Assembly: GCA_020635275.1 (NCBI GenBank)
Contig: JACKAA010000001.1
Coordinates: 682,001-746,000, forward strand
Direction: 5' to 3'
DNA length: 64,000 nt
From: Ignavibacteriales bacterium
GTDB lineage: Bacteria; Bacteroidota; Ignavibacteria; Ignavibacteriales; Melioribacteraceae
The translations under genes and the position numbers were made by a program. The notes beneath the pieces were generated by a model, which saw nothing but the letters and a program-made list of their open reading frames with translations, was not told the origin of the DNA and did no database searches. Positions 55,294-63,040 of this stretch are shown here, one piece after another. Position 1 is the stretch's first letter. The number at the start of each line of letters is the position of its first letter.

Positions 55294-55330
55294 CGTCATT
55301 GCGAGGAGCTAGTGACGAAGCAATCTTTTA
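55294..55330. repeat. GTCATTGCGAGG-type dispersed repeat
   Basis: CGTCATTGCGAGGAGC followed by GTGACGAAGCAATC is the widely dispersed GTCATTGCGAGG/GAAGCAATC intergenic element of many bacterial genomes. It sits between the two-domain VOC and an SRPBCC gene. Only this copy was noticed in the window, and it is distinct from the TGTCATTCCCG family. Confidence 0.65.
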
Positions 55331-55391
55331 ATCTATACTTTTACATCGCTATCAATCGTATTGACTGCAATAATTTTAGGAAAGGATAAAA

Positions 55392-55829
55392 ATGAGTAAA
55401 GAAATATTCAAAACAGAAATAAATGCTCCAAAAGAAAAAGTATGGAAAATACTTTGGGATGATGAAACATACAGAAAATGGACATCAGCGTTTGCAGAAG
55501 GTTCTTATATGGAATCGGATTGGAAAATTGGAGGAAGAACTTTGTTTTTGGGCGGGGAAGGAAATGGAATGGTCAGTACAATTGATCAATTAAAAGAAAA
55601 TGAGATAATGTCGTTTAAACATTTAGGAATGATTAAAGACGGTAAAGAAGATCTTGAAAGTGAAGAAGTTAAACAGTGGGCAGGATTGTTAGAAACCTAT
55701 ATTTTAGAATCTTCAGAAAATAAAACCCAGCTTTCTGTCGAAATGGATCTTGCTGATGATTATAAAGATTATTTTTTGGAAGCTTTCCCAAAAGCATTAA
55801 AAGTAGTTAAGGATTTGTCAGAGGAATAA
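55392..55829 (+). CDS. SRPBCC-family protein
   Basis: A 145-residue SRPBCC protein: FKTEINAPKEKVWKILWDDETYRKWTSAFAEGSYMESDW and DELKENEIMSFKHLG-type segments, ending with the long C-terminal helix (YFLEAFPKALKVVKDLS). An AAAGGAT site precedes the ATG. It has two bases between its stop and the next TTG-started gene. The ligand is unknown. Confidence 0.82.
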   Translation: MSKEIFKTEINAPKEKVWKILWDDETYRKWTSAFAEGSYMESDWKIGGRTLFLGGEGNGMVSTIDQLKENEIMSFKHLGMIKDGKEDLESEEVKQWAGLLETYILESSENKTQLSVEMDLADDYKDYFLEAFPKALKVVKDLSEE

Positions 55830-55831
55830 AT

Positions 55832-56290
55832 TTGGAAAAAATAAAACTTGAAGATGATAAACATTTATTTTGTGTAACAGCAAAATCTTTTCCGGATGGA
55901 ATTTTAGAAGCGCATCAAACATTGCACAAACAAATTTCTTTTAAAAAAAATAGAAATTATTACGAATTCTCTTATATGAATCCCGAACATCAAATAATTT
56001 ATAAAGCTGCCGCTGAAGAATTAGAAAGTGGTGAGTTTGGAAATATAAACTTAGAAACTTTCAAAATTAAAAAAGGAAACTATAATTCTATTACAGTTAA
56101 AGATTACGAAGATAATATTCCAAAAATAAAAGAAGCTTTTGATGAATTAAAAAAGAATCCAAATATTGATCCGAACGGTGTTGCACTTGAATGGTATTCA
56201 GACGGACCAGATTGTAAATGTATGATTAGATTAAAAGATAATTTTAAAAATTTAAATAAAAGGATAATAAAATGGCAAATTCAAAAATAG
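55832..56290 (+). CDS. GyrI-like/effector-binding-type protein, tentative
   Basis: A 152-residue protein starting at a TTG. A GAGGA site at the end of the preceding gene serves it. It shows the alternating strand/helix pattern of small GyrI-like ligand-binding domains (FCVTAKSFPDGILEAHQTLH, YYEFSYMNPEHQIIYKAAAEE, GNYNSITVKDY, IKEAFDELKKNPNIDPNG, CKCMIRL). The assignment is from pattern only. It overlaps the following SRPBCC gene by 19 bases. Confidence 0.6.
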   Translation: MEKIKLEDDKHLFCVTAKSFPDGILEAHQTLHKQISFKKNRNYYEFSYMNPEHQIIYKAAAEELESGEFGNINLETFKIKKGNYNSITVKDYEDNIPKIKEAFDELKKNPNIDPNGVALEWYSDGPDCKCMIRLKDNFKNLNKRIIKWQIQK

Positions 56291-56688
56291 AAATTGAAGC
56301 AACTGTTAATTCAGACATTAATAAAGTTTGGAAATACTGGACAGAACCGGAACACATTACAAAATGGAATTTTGCTTCTGATGATTGGTGCTGTCCAAGT
56401 GCAGAAAATGATTTGAGAGTCGGCGCTAAATTCAGTTGGCGAATGGAAGCAAAAGATGGAAGTTTTGGTTTTGACTTTTGGGGAATTTACGATGAAATAA
56501 ATCAAAACAAAAAAATTGCTTACACACTGGGAGATGGTAGAAAAGCTGTTACTACTTTTGAAGATCTTGGCGACAAAACAAAAGTAAAAACTTTGTTTGA
56601 TCCTGAAAATCAAAATCCGGTTGAAATGCAAAAAGGCGGATGGCAGGCAATTTTAAATAATTTCAAAAAACATGTTGAAGAAAATTAA
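56272..56688 (+). CDS. SRPBCC/AHSA1-family protein
   Basis: A 138-residue protein: KIEIEATVNSDINKVWKYWTEPEHITKWNFASDDWCCPSAENDLRVG, FSWRMEAKDGSFGFDFWG and TFEDLGDKTKVKTLFDPE, a classic activator-of-Hsp90-like SRPBCC member. It overlaps the preceding gene by 19 bases and precedes another SRPBCC gene by 11 bases with an AAAGGAG site. The ligand is unknown. Confidence 0.85.
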   Translation: MANSKIEIEATVNSDINKVWKYWTEPEHITKWNFASDDWCCPSAENDLRVGAKFSWRMEAKDGSFGFDFWGIYDEINQNKKIAYTLGDGRKAVTTFEDLGDKTKVKTLFDPENQNPVEMQKGGWQAILNNFKKHVEEN

Positions 56689-56699
56689 AGGAGAAAATC

Positions 56700-57140
56700 A
56701 TGTCAGCTATAAATCTTCACAGAGTTTTTAAAGCTGCTCCAGAAAAAATTTATCGTGCCTTTCTTGATGCTGATGCGCAGGCAAAATGGCTTCCTCCAAA
56801 CGGATTTACATGCAAAGTAGATCATCTAAATGCCAAAGTTGGAGGAACATATAAAATGTCATTTACAAATTTCACGACCGGTAAAAGCCATTCTTTTGGC
56901 GGAAAATATCTTGAGTTAGTTGAAAACAAAAGTCTAGTGTATTCTGATCAATTTGATGACCCTAACTTGCCGGGTGAAATGATTACTACAATTACAATTA
57001 AACAGGTTTCATGCGGCTCTGATGTCAGTATTGTTCAGGAAGGTGTGCCGGATGTTATTCCGCCGGAGATGTGTTATCTTGGATGGCAGGAATCACTTGA
57101 TCAGTTAGCAAAACTAGTAGAGCCTGAAATTCCAGAGTAA
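56700..57140 (+). CDS. SRPBCC/AHSA1-family protein
   Basis: A 146-residue protein with NLHRVFKAAPEKIYRAFLDADAQAKWLPPNGFTCKV, GGTYKMSFTNF, and the end PEMCYLGWQESLDQLAKLVE, typical of the AHSA1 group. A GGAG site precedes the ATG. It is the fourth intact SRPBCC gene in 3.2 kb. Its body has slightly higher GC than its neighbours. The ligand is unknown. Confidence 0.85.
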   Translation: MSAINLHRVFKAAPEKIYRAFLDADAQAKWLPPNGFTCKVDHLNAKVGGTYKMSFTNFTTGKSHSFGGKYLELVENKSLVYSDQFDDPNLPGEMITTITIKQVSCGSDVSIVQEGVPDVIPPEMCYLGWQESLDQLAKLVEPEIPE

Positions 57141-57180
57141 TTTTAAATCATTTTACTACCGAATAAAAAGCCGAAAACAA

Positions 57181-57774
57181 ATGAGAAAAATAATTGTTTT
57201 ATCAATGATAACATTAGATGGAGTTATGCAAGCTCCAGGCGGACAAAAAGAGGATACTTCCGGCAATTTTAAATATGGAGGTTGGGCTGAACCTTACGGA
57301 GATGAAATTTATGGTAAAGTTGTACAAGAAGAACTGAAGCCGGCAGATTATCTTTTAGGCAGAAAAACATTTGAGATATGGGAAGATTATTGGCCGCATA
57401 ATGCTGATTTTTGGCCTGGGATTAATGAAGGTACAAAATATGTTTTATCAAAAACCAGAAAAAAATCAGATTGGAAAAATACAGTATTCATAGATAATAT
57501 TAGTGATATAAAAAAACTAAAAAAAACTAGTGGTTCTGATATTCAAGTTTGGGGAAGCAGCGAGCTAATTCAGCTTCTACTTAAAAATAATCTTGTAGAT
57601 GAATTAAAACTTAAAATTCATCCGTTAATTCTTGGTAAAGGGAAAAAAATCTTTAAAGACGGTACAATTCCTGCAGCATTTACTTTAACAGAAAGTTTAA
57701 TTACATCAACCGGAGTGATAATAGCAAATTACTCGCGAGCTGGAGAAGTACAAACTGGGAACATGGAAATTTAA
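57181..57774 (+). CDS. RibD C-terminal/dihydrofolate reductase-like protein
   Basis: A 197-residue protein: IVLSMITLDGVMQAPGGQKED, DYLLGRKTFEIWEDYWP, DIQVWGSSELIQLLLKNNLVDELKLKIHPLILGKGKKIF, all marks of stand-alone RibD_C reductase-like proteins. No clear ribosome site precedes the ATG. It is followed by two repeats and then another VOC/RibD pair. The activity is unproven. Confidence 0.86.
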   Translation: MRKIIVLSMITLDGVMQAPGGQKEDTSGNFKYGGWAEPYGDEIYGKVVQEELKPADYLLGRKTFEIWEDYWPHNADFWPGINEGTKYVLSKTRKKSDWKNTVFIDNISDIKKLKKTSGSDIQVWGSSELIQLLLKNNLVDELKLKIHPLILGKGKKIFKDGTIPAAFTLTESLITSTGVIIANYSRAGEVQTGNMEI

Positions 57775-57788
57775 AAAGTAAATAAAAA

Positions 57789-57864
57789 TGTTATTCCGGT
57801 CTCCGAGCCGGAATCTCAAATAAAAAATTATAGATTCCCAATAAATACATTCGGGAATGACAAA
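57789..57864. repeat. TGTCATTCCCG-type palindromic repeat
   Basis: A variant copy of the family: TGTTATTCCGGTCTCCGAGCC with GGAAT in the left hairpin, then TAGATTCCC and the right end CATTCGGGAATGACA. The outer arms still pair in the usual TGTCATTCC...GGAATGACA way. Confidence 0.72.
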
Positions 57865-57870
57865 TAGCTA

Positions 57871-57898
57871 TTCATGGTGAGTGGAGTCGAATCATGAA
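57871..57898. repeat. TTCATG...CATGAA short palindrome
   Basis: A 28-base sequence with TTCATG arms at 57871-57876 and CATGAA at 57893-57898 around GTGAGTGGAGTCGA. It looks like the GTGAGTGGAGTCGAA-type dispersed element of some genomes, directly beside the preceding TGTCATTCCCG copy. It may be chance. Confidence 0.45.
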
Positions 57899-57966
57899 TT
57901 AATTTATTTCACAATTCCACTTAGCTATGTGTGGATATGATAATCAAAATATAAAGGAGAAACATC

Positions 57967-58368
57967 ATGGCAAAAATGAATCCGGTTGTGCACTTTGAAA
58001 TGGCAGCAGAAGATAGTAAAAGAATGTCAGAATTTTACACAAATGTTTTTGGTTGGAGAACAGTTCAGTACGGCCCTGAAATGGGAAATTACATTGTTGC
58101 CCAAACAACCGAAACCGGTGAAAATGGAATGATAAAAACGCCAGGCACAATTAATGGAGGATTCTATCAAAAGTTGGAAGATCCAACAATGAACCAACCC
58201 TCAATTGTAATTTCCGTTGATGATATTAAAGAATCAATGGAAAAAATAAAAAATGCCGGCGGAAAATTATTAGGTGAACCAATGCCAATTCCCGGTGTCG
58301 GAGAATTTGTATCCTTTATCGATACCGAAGGAAATAGATGCAGTATTTTGCAACCAATTAGTATGTAG
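57967..58368 (+). CDS. VOC-superfamily protein (glyoxalase/bleomycin-resistance type)
   Basis: A 133-residue VOC protein with NPVVHFEMAAEDSKRMSEFYTNVFGWR and KNAGGKLLGEPMPIPGVGEFVSFIDTEGNRCSILQP. Metal-binding His/Glu positions can be guessed in HFEM and in the end DTEGN. GGAG lies upstream. The stop is one base from the ATG of the next gene, so translation is coupled. The substrate is unknown. Confidence 0.86.
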   Translation: MAKMNPVVHFEMAAEDSKRMSEFYTNVFGWRTVQYGPEMGNYIVAQTTETGENGMIKTPGTINGGFYQKLEDPTMNQPSIVISVDDIKESMEKIKNAGGKLLGEPMPIPGVGEFVSFIDTEGNRCSILQPISM

Positions 58369-58369
58369 A

Positions 58370-58915
58370 ATGAGAAAAGTAATTTTTGCTATTAATTCTA
58401 CAATTAATGGATTTGCAGATCATGATGCTGTTATTGCTGATGATGAACTGCATGATTTTTTCACAAATTTATTAAGAGATTCTGATGTTATTTTATTCGG
58501 CAGAAAGACCTATAAACTTATGGAAGAATTTTGGCCAAATGCAAAAGATGATCCGCAAAGTGATAAAAGTACTAAAGAGTTTTCAGAAGTAATTGATTCA
58601 ATTAAAAAAATTGTTTTCTCCAATACTTTACAAAACGTAAATTGGAATAACGCTGAGATAAGTACAAAAAGTATTTCGGAGGAAATCCAAAATCTTAAAA
58701 AACAAAATGGCAAAAATATTTCTGTTGGAAGTTTAAGTTTAGCATCTCAACTTGTTAAACAAAATTTAATTGATGAATTTTACTTTGTAGTTCATCCAAT
58801 TATTCTAGGAAAAGGAAAACCTCTTTTTGAATATTTTGATATCAAACAAAATTTGAAATTAATTGAAACAAGAATTTTTAATTCCGGAGCTGTTGTTTTA
58901 CATTATCAAAAATAA
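58370..58915 (+). CDS. RibD C-terminal/dihydrofolate reductase-like protein
   Basis: The frame is open from 58274 but that part overlaps the VOC gene. The ATG at 58370, one base after the VOC stop, gives 181 residues starting MRKVIFAINSTINGFAD. It has ILFGRKTYKLMEEFWP and ASQLVKQNLIDEFYFVVHPIILGKGKPLF, the RibD_C signature. It is the third such gene in the array. Confidence 0.87.
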   Translation: MRKVIFAINSTINGFADHDAVIADDELHDFFTNLLRDSDVILFGRKTYKLMEEFWPNAKDDPQSDKSTKEFSEVIDSIKKIVFSNTLQNVNWNNAEISTKSISEEIQNLKKQNGKNISVGSLSLASQLVKQNLIDEFYFVVHPIILGKGKPLFEYFDIKQNLKLIETRIFNSGAVVLHYQK

Positions 58916-58930
58916 ATTTTAGGAATATTT

Positions 58931-59572
58931 ATGAACCCAAAAGTTGACAAATTTTTAAATGAAGTTGGAAATTGGCAACTAGAATTGACAAAGCTCAGAT
59001 CAATAATTCTTGAAACCGGATTAACGGAAGATTTTAAGTGGAAGCATCCATGCTACACTTATGAAAAGGCTAACATTGTTTTAATTCATGGCTTCAAAGA
59101 TTATTGTGCAGTATTGTTTTATAAAGGCGTTCTGCTTAAAGATAAGAAGAAACTTTTGATTCAGCAGACAGAAAATGTTCAAACTGGCAGACAGATGAGA
59201 TTCAATAATATTTCTGAAATTATAAAATTAGAAAAAACCATTAAGGAATATATTTTTGAATCTATTGAAGCTGAGAAAGCCGGATTAAAAATTGAATTGA
59301 AAAAAACTTCTGATTATGAAACTCCAAATGAGTTAAAATCCAAATTAAAAAAGGATAAAGATTTTAAAGCCGCTTTTGAAAATTTAACTCCGGGCAGACA
59401 AAGAGGATATCTATTACACTTTGCTCAGCCAAAACAATCTAAAACTCGTGTAGATAGAATTGAAAAAAGTGCAAAAAGAATTTTTATGGGCAAAGGTTTA
59501 ATGGATTGCATTTGCGGACATTCAAAAAGATATCCGAATTGTGATGGTTCGCATAAAAATTATGTTGAGTGA
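58931..59572 (+). CDS. YdeI-family protein (DUF1801 plus OmdA domains) with a C-terminal CDGSH motif
   Basis: A 213-residue protein with an N-terminal DUF1801-like domain (about 1-90: WKHPCYTYEKANIVLIHGF, AVLFYKGVLLKD). A YdeI/OmdA domain follows (about 130-190: LKSKLKKDKDFKAAFENLTPGRQRGYLLHF, KQSKTRVDRIEKSAKRIF). The last 22 residues contain CICGHSKRYPNCDGSH. The spacing Cys193-x-Cys195-x2-Ser198-x3-Pro202-x-Cys204-Asp-Gly-Ser-His208 fits the mitoNEET CDGSH iron-sulfur motif exactly. The rest of a full CDGSH domain is missing, so cluster binding is possible but not certain. YdeI proteins have been linked to resistance to antimicrobial peptides in enterobacteria. Confidence 0.82.
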   Translation: MNPKVDKFLNEVGNWQLELTKLRSIILETGLTEDFKWKHPCYTYEKANIVLIHGFKDYCAVLFYKGVLLKDKKKLLIQQTENVQTGRQMRFNNISEIIKLEKTIKEYIFESIEAEKAGLKIELKKTSDYETPNELKSKLKKDKDFKAAFENLTPGRQRGYLLHFAQPKQSKTRVDRIEKSAKRIFMGKGLMDCICGHSKRYPNCDGSHKNYVE

Positions 59573-59585
59573 AAAAACAAGAACC

Positions 59586-59656
59586 TGTCATTCCCGAATG
59601 CTTTTATCGGGAATCTACTTAGATTTTCTAGATTCCCACTTTCCAGAGAATGACAA
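59586..59656. repeat. TGTCATTCCCG-type palindromic repeat
   Basis: About 71 bases. TGTCATTCCCGAATG and TTATCGGGAATC form the left hairpin, TAGATTCCC and CAGAGAATGACA the right one. It is nearly the same sequence as the copy at 50051, including the ATGxTTTTATCGGGAAT core, and lies between the YdeI-like and DUF1801 genes. Confidence 0.78.
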
Positions 59657-59710
59657 AAATGCAATACAATATTTGAATAAATTTCTAACTAATATTTTAC
59701 AAGAAAATTT

Positions 59711-60097
59711 ATGAAAACAGAAAATATCAAATTCAAAACAATTGATGATTACATCTCAACTTTTCCAAAAGCTATTCAATCAACACTTAATGAACTAAGA
59801 AAATTAATTTCATCATGCGCACCAAAAGCAGAAGAAAAAATAAGTTATCAAATGCCAACTTATTATCTGAATGGAAATTTAGTTCACTTTGCCGGATATA
59901 AAAATCATATTGGTTTTTATCCAACTCCAAGCGGAATTGAAAATTTTGCAGATGAACTTAAAGATTACAAAACCTCAAAAGGTGCAGTTCAATTTCCTAT
60001 TGATAAACCATTGCCAAAACAGTTAATAAAAAAAATTGTAAAGTTCAGAGTTGAAGAAAATTTAAAGAAACTAAAAAATAATTTAACGAGGAAGTAA
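59711..60097 (+). CDS. DUF1801 (YdhG-like) protein
   Basis: A 128-residue DUF1801 protein (FPKAIQSTLNELRKLISSCAPKAEEKISYQMPTYYLNGNLVHFAGYKNHIGFYPTP, ending KIVKFRVEENLK). Its stop codon is directly followed by the ATG of the DUF4287 gene, so the two are translated together. The function is unknown. It is the closest in the window to the E. coli YdhG pattern. Confidence 0.85.
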   Translation: MKTENIKFKTIDDYISTFPKAIQSTLNELRKLISSCAPKAEEKISYQMPTYYLNGNLVHFAGYKNHIGFYPTPSGIENFADELKDYKTSKGAVQFPIDKPLPKQLIKKIVKFRVEENLKKLKNNLTRK

Positions 60098-60316
60098 ATG
60101 TCATTTCAAGCATATCTGGATAACATACAAACTAAAACCGGTAAATCACCAAAAGACTTTAAAAACCTAGCAGAGAAAAAAGGATTTACTGAAAAAGGTA
60201 AAATTAAAACAAGTGTAAAAGCAACAGAAATTATAAACTGGTTAAAAGAAGAATTTCAACTAGGTCATGGACATGCAATGGCAATTTATGCTTTGTTAAA
60301 AGGGAAAAAAGAATAG
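60098..60316 (+). CDS. DUF4287-family small protein
   Basis: A 72-residue protein: SFQAYLDNIQTKTGKSPKDFKNLAEKKGF, then EIINWLKEEFQLGHGHAMAIYALLKG, the DUF4287 signature. It may bind nucleic acid or another protein. It begins at the base after the preceding stop. Confidence 0.85.
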   Translation: MSFQAYLDNIQTKTGKSPKDFKNLAEKKGFTEKGKIKTSVKATEIINWLKEEFQLGHGHAMAIYALLKGKKE

Positions 60317-60363
60317 TACTATTTTTATTATGTTTAATTAAATATAAATTTCATGAGAATATT

Positions 60364-60876
60364 ATGAATAAACCAGAACAAAATGAGTTTAATCCTTATT
60401 TCGGCAAATATATCAATTTAGTTGAAGAAGGAAGTTTTATAGAATTATTTAAGAATAATACTGAATCAACCATTGATTTTTTTAATAGTATTGAGGAAGT
60501 AAAACATAATTATAAATACGCTCCTGAAAAATGGACTATTAAAGATATTCTTATGCACTTAATTGATACGGACAGATTATTTACTTTTCGTGCATTAGTT
60601 TGTGCAAGAGGAGATGATAAAACTCTTATACAAAGTGCTGATGAAGATTTATATGCTTCCAATATTGATGTTACAGGCAGATCAATGAAAAGTCTGCTTG
60701 ATGAATTTTTAATAGTTAGAAAAAGTATGGAATTCTTATTTGAAAACATAACTGAAGAAATGTCAAAGTTTTTAGGAAATAACGGCGATTACAAAATTTC
60801 TGCAAGAGCTCTTGGTCATATCTCTATCGGTCATACTAAACATCACATAAATGTAATTACAGAAAGGTATTTGTGA
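60364..60876 (+). CDS. DinB-family protein
   Basis: A 170-residue four-helix protein with candidate metal-binding histidines in ILMHLIDTDRLFTFR and GHISIGHTKHHINV, as in DinB/YfiT-like enzymes. YKYAPEKWTIKDIL is the typical start of the family (E-x-W-S/T-x-K-E/D-x-L). The last four bases overlap the GTG start of the next gene. The activity is unknown. Confidence 0.85.
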   Translation: MNKPEQNEFNPYFGKYINLVEEGSFIELFKNNTESTIDFFNSIEEVKHNYKYAPEKWTIKDILMHLIDTDRLFTFRALVCARGDDKTLIQSADEDLYASNIDVTGRSMKSLLDEFLIVRKSMEFLFENITEEMSKFLGNNGDYKISARALGHISIGHTKHHINVITERYL

Positions 60877-61160
60877 AAAGTAAAACTTTACATATTTGTT
60901 CAAACGGACATAAATATTATAAAAGCAGCAATTGCCCAACTTGTCCCAAATGTGAAGAGATTAAAAAACCAAAAGAAGGATTTTTATCAAAAGTTTCTGC
61001 ACCTGTAAGAAGAGCTTTAGAAAGAGAAGGAATTATAACACTTAAAGAATTATCAAAATATTCAGAAAAAGATACTTTAGCTTTACATGGAATTGGCCCA
61101 ACTGCAATTCCAAAATTAAAAAGTGAATTAGAAAAAGTAGGATTAAATTTTAAAAATTAA
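60873..61160 (+). CDS. Zinc-ribbon protein with RpoA-CTD-like helix-hairpin-helix
   Basis: A 95-residue protein starting at a GTG whose last two bases overlap the TGA of the DinB gene. Residues 8-27 contain a Cys/His knuckle (CSNGH, CPTCPKC). Residues about 42-92 have the RNA polymerase alpha C-terminal-domain pattern SAPVRRALEREGIITLKELS, LHGIGPTAIPKLKSEL. It probably binds DNA or another protein. It is not a polymerase subunit, being far too short and lacking the alpha N-terminal domain. Confidence 0.8.
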   Translation: MKSKTLHICSNGHKYYKSSNCPTCPKCEEIKKPKEGFLSKVSAPVRRALEREGIITLKELSKYSEKDTLALHGIGPTAIPKLKSELEKVGLNFKN

Positions 61161-61178
61161 TTTTATCGAAAATACTAT

Positions 61179-61562
61179 ATGAAACAAAAAATTACTGTAA
61201 ATGAATTTATGAAATGTTTGGATCATCCATTTAAAGATGGAATTGAATTATTACGCAATGTAATTAAAAATTCGAACAAAAATGTAATTGAAGAAATTAA
61301 ATGGAATGCACCGAGCTATAAAATTGATTTCCACTTTGCTACATTTAAATTATACCCGCCAAAAAATATTCAACTTGTTCTACATACTGATGCTAAAGTA
61401 AAAGAGAATCCAAAGAAATTTAAATTAGATGATCCGCATAAAATTATAAAATGGGCCACACCGGATAGATGTGTTATTACAATTAAATCTTACGAAGAAG
61501 CAGAAAAATTAAAAAAATATATTTCTGATATTATTAAAAGCTGGATCAGTCAGTTAAATTAA
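61179..61562 (+). CDS. DUF1801 protein
   Basis: A 127-residue protein: ITVNEFMKCLDHPFKDGIELLRNVIKNSNKNVIEEIKWNAPSYKIDFHFATFKLYPPKNIQLVLH, then IIKWATPDRCVITIKSYEEAEKLKKYI. It is a DUF1801 member. The ATG of the following winged-helix gene comes immediately after its stop codon. The function is unknown. Confidence 0.83.
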   Translation: MKQKITVNEFMKCLDHPFKDGIELLRNVIKNSNKNVIEEIKWNAPSYKIDFHFATFKLYPPKNIQLVLHTDAKVKENPKKFKLDDPHKIIKWATPDRCVITIKSYEEAEKLKKYISDIIKSWISQLN

Positions 61563-62642
61563 ATGTTAAAACAAAATGATATTGTAAAACTAAGGTTTTT
61601 CAACCATCAAATTTCCTATAAGAAATTCACCAGCTCAAAAGATTTAGTTAATTGGATGGGTGCAATTCAGGCACAAGATTTTGCTATGGCAAAACTAGCA
61701 ATTGGACTGAGAATAAAAAATTCTACCGAAGAAAAGATAAATTCTTCCTTTAATAAGTTTGAAATATTAAGAACACATTTGCTCCGCCCAACTTGGCATA
61801 TTGTTTCATCAGATGATATTTATTGGTTACTAAATTTGACAGCTCCAAGATTAAAGCAATTGTTAAAACATAGATTGAGAAATTTAGAAATCACTAGATC
61901 AATTTTAAATAAATCATTTAAATTTATGGAAAAAAATTTAGAAGGAAATAAATCTTTAAATAGAAATAAGATAAATGAATTATTTAAGGAAGCAAAAATT
62001 AAAACAAATGAAAACAGAGCTTCTCACATTCTAATGAATGCTGAGTTAAACGGAATAATATGCAGCGGATTAACAGAGAATAATGATACAACTTATGCTT
62101 TGCTTGAAGAAAGAGTTTCGAAAAAAAATATTTTAACAAAAGAAGAATCATTCGCAAAATTAGCAACTAAATATTTTCAAAGTCATTCACCTGCGACTAT
62201 AGAGGATTTTGCTTGGTGGTCGGGATTAACGAAAAAAGAAGCTCAAACCGCAGTTAATTTAATTAAAACAGACTTCCTGATTGAAAATATTAATGGAACA
62301 GAATTTATTTTACATAGATATTCTGAGGTTAAAAAAGCAGAAAAAAAAATACTCTTTATACCGGCTTATGATGAATTCATTATTAGCTATAAAGATAGAA
62401 GCGCAATATTAAGTTATGATCAGCATAGTCGAGTAATCAATCAAAACGGATTATTCCGTGCTGTTCTAATTATGGGAAACAAAGCAATTGGTATCTGGAA
62501 GAAAAAAAGTTCCAAAGATAAAATAGAGATAATTATTAATTTATTTGAAGAACAGCCCCAATTATTAAAATTGAAGATTAAAAAAGAAGCAGAAAAATTA
62601 AGTTCTTTTTGGCAGAAAGATACAAGTGTAAAGTTAAATTAA
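61563..62642 (+). CDS. Winged-helix DNA-binding-domain protein (HTH_42/AlkX-like)
   Basis: A 359-residue protein of the PF06224 winged-helix type. Its conserved blocks are LRFFNHQISYKKFTSSKDLVNWMGAIQAQDFAMAKLAIGLR, LRPTWHIVSSDDIYWLL, DFAWWSGLTKKEA, and YDEFIISYKDRS near the C-terminus. AlkX and YcaQ in this superfamily are DNA glycosylases that open cross-links. Whether this one cleaves DNA is unknown. It starts right after the preceding DUF1801 stop. Confidence 0.86.
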   Translation: MLKQNDIVKLRFFNHQISYKKFTSSKDLVNWMGAIQAQDFAMAKLAIGLRIKNSTEEKINSSFNKFEILRTHLLRPTWHIVSSDDIYWLLNLTAPRLKQLLKHRLRNLEITRSILNKSFKFMEKNLEGNKSLNRNKINELFKEAKIKTNENRASHILMNAELNGIICSGLTENNDTTYALLEERVSKKNILTKEESFAKLATKYFQSHSPATIEDFAWWSGLTKKEAQTAVNLIKTDFLIENINGTEFILHRYSEVKKAEKKILFIPAYDEFIISYKDRSAILSYDQHSRVINQNGLFRAVLIMGNKAIGIWKKKSSKDKIEIIINLFEEQPQLLKLKIKKEAEKLSSFWQKDTSVKLN

Positions 62643-62654
62643 TATAGGTAAAAA

Positions 62655-63023
62655 ATGACTTGTAAAGAAATTGGCAAAGATTTTTTAAATCTCTGCGCAT
62701 GCGGAAATCCCAAGAAAGCATTTGTATTATATATCCACAAAAACTTCAAACATCATAACGCATATTTTAAAGGTGATGCAAACTCGCTTATGACTGCTAT
62801 GGATGAAAGCGCAAAGCAAAATCCAAATAGAGTTTTTGAGATTAAAAACATTATTGAAGAAGATGATAAAATTGTGTTTCATTCTTTCATAAAGCAATCA
62901 AATAATGATTTAGGAATGGCAGTAATTCACATTTTAAAATTCTCTGAAAATAAAATAATTGAAATGTGGGATTTGGCTCAGCCTATTCCAGAAAATTTAG
63001 TTAATGAAAATGGAATGTTTTAA
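62655..63023 (+). CDS. SnoaL/NTF2-like protein
   Basis: A 122-residue protein with a cone-shaped NTF2-like pattern: FLNLCACGNPKKAFVLYIHKNFKHHNAYFKGDANSLMTAMDESAKQNP, VFEIKNIIEEDDKIVFHSF, and MAVIHILKFSENKIIEMWDLAQPIP. In SnoaL-like predicted hydrolases or ligand-binding proteins the pocket is built from such residues. The function is unknown. Confidence 0.82.
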   Translation: MTCKEIGKDFLNLCACGNPKKAFVLYIHKNFKHHNAYFKGDANSLMTAMDESAKQNPNRVFEIKNIIEEDDKIVFHSFIKQSNNDLGMAVIHILKFSENKIIEMWDLAQPIPENLVNENGMF

Positions 63024-63040
63024 TAATTAAACGAGACTAT

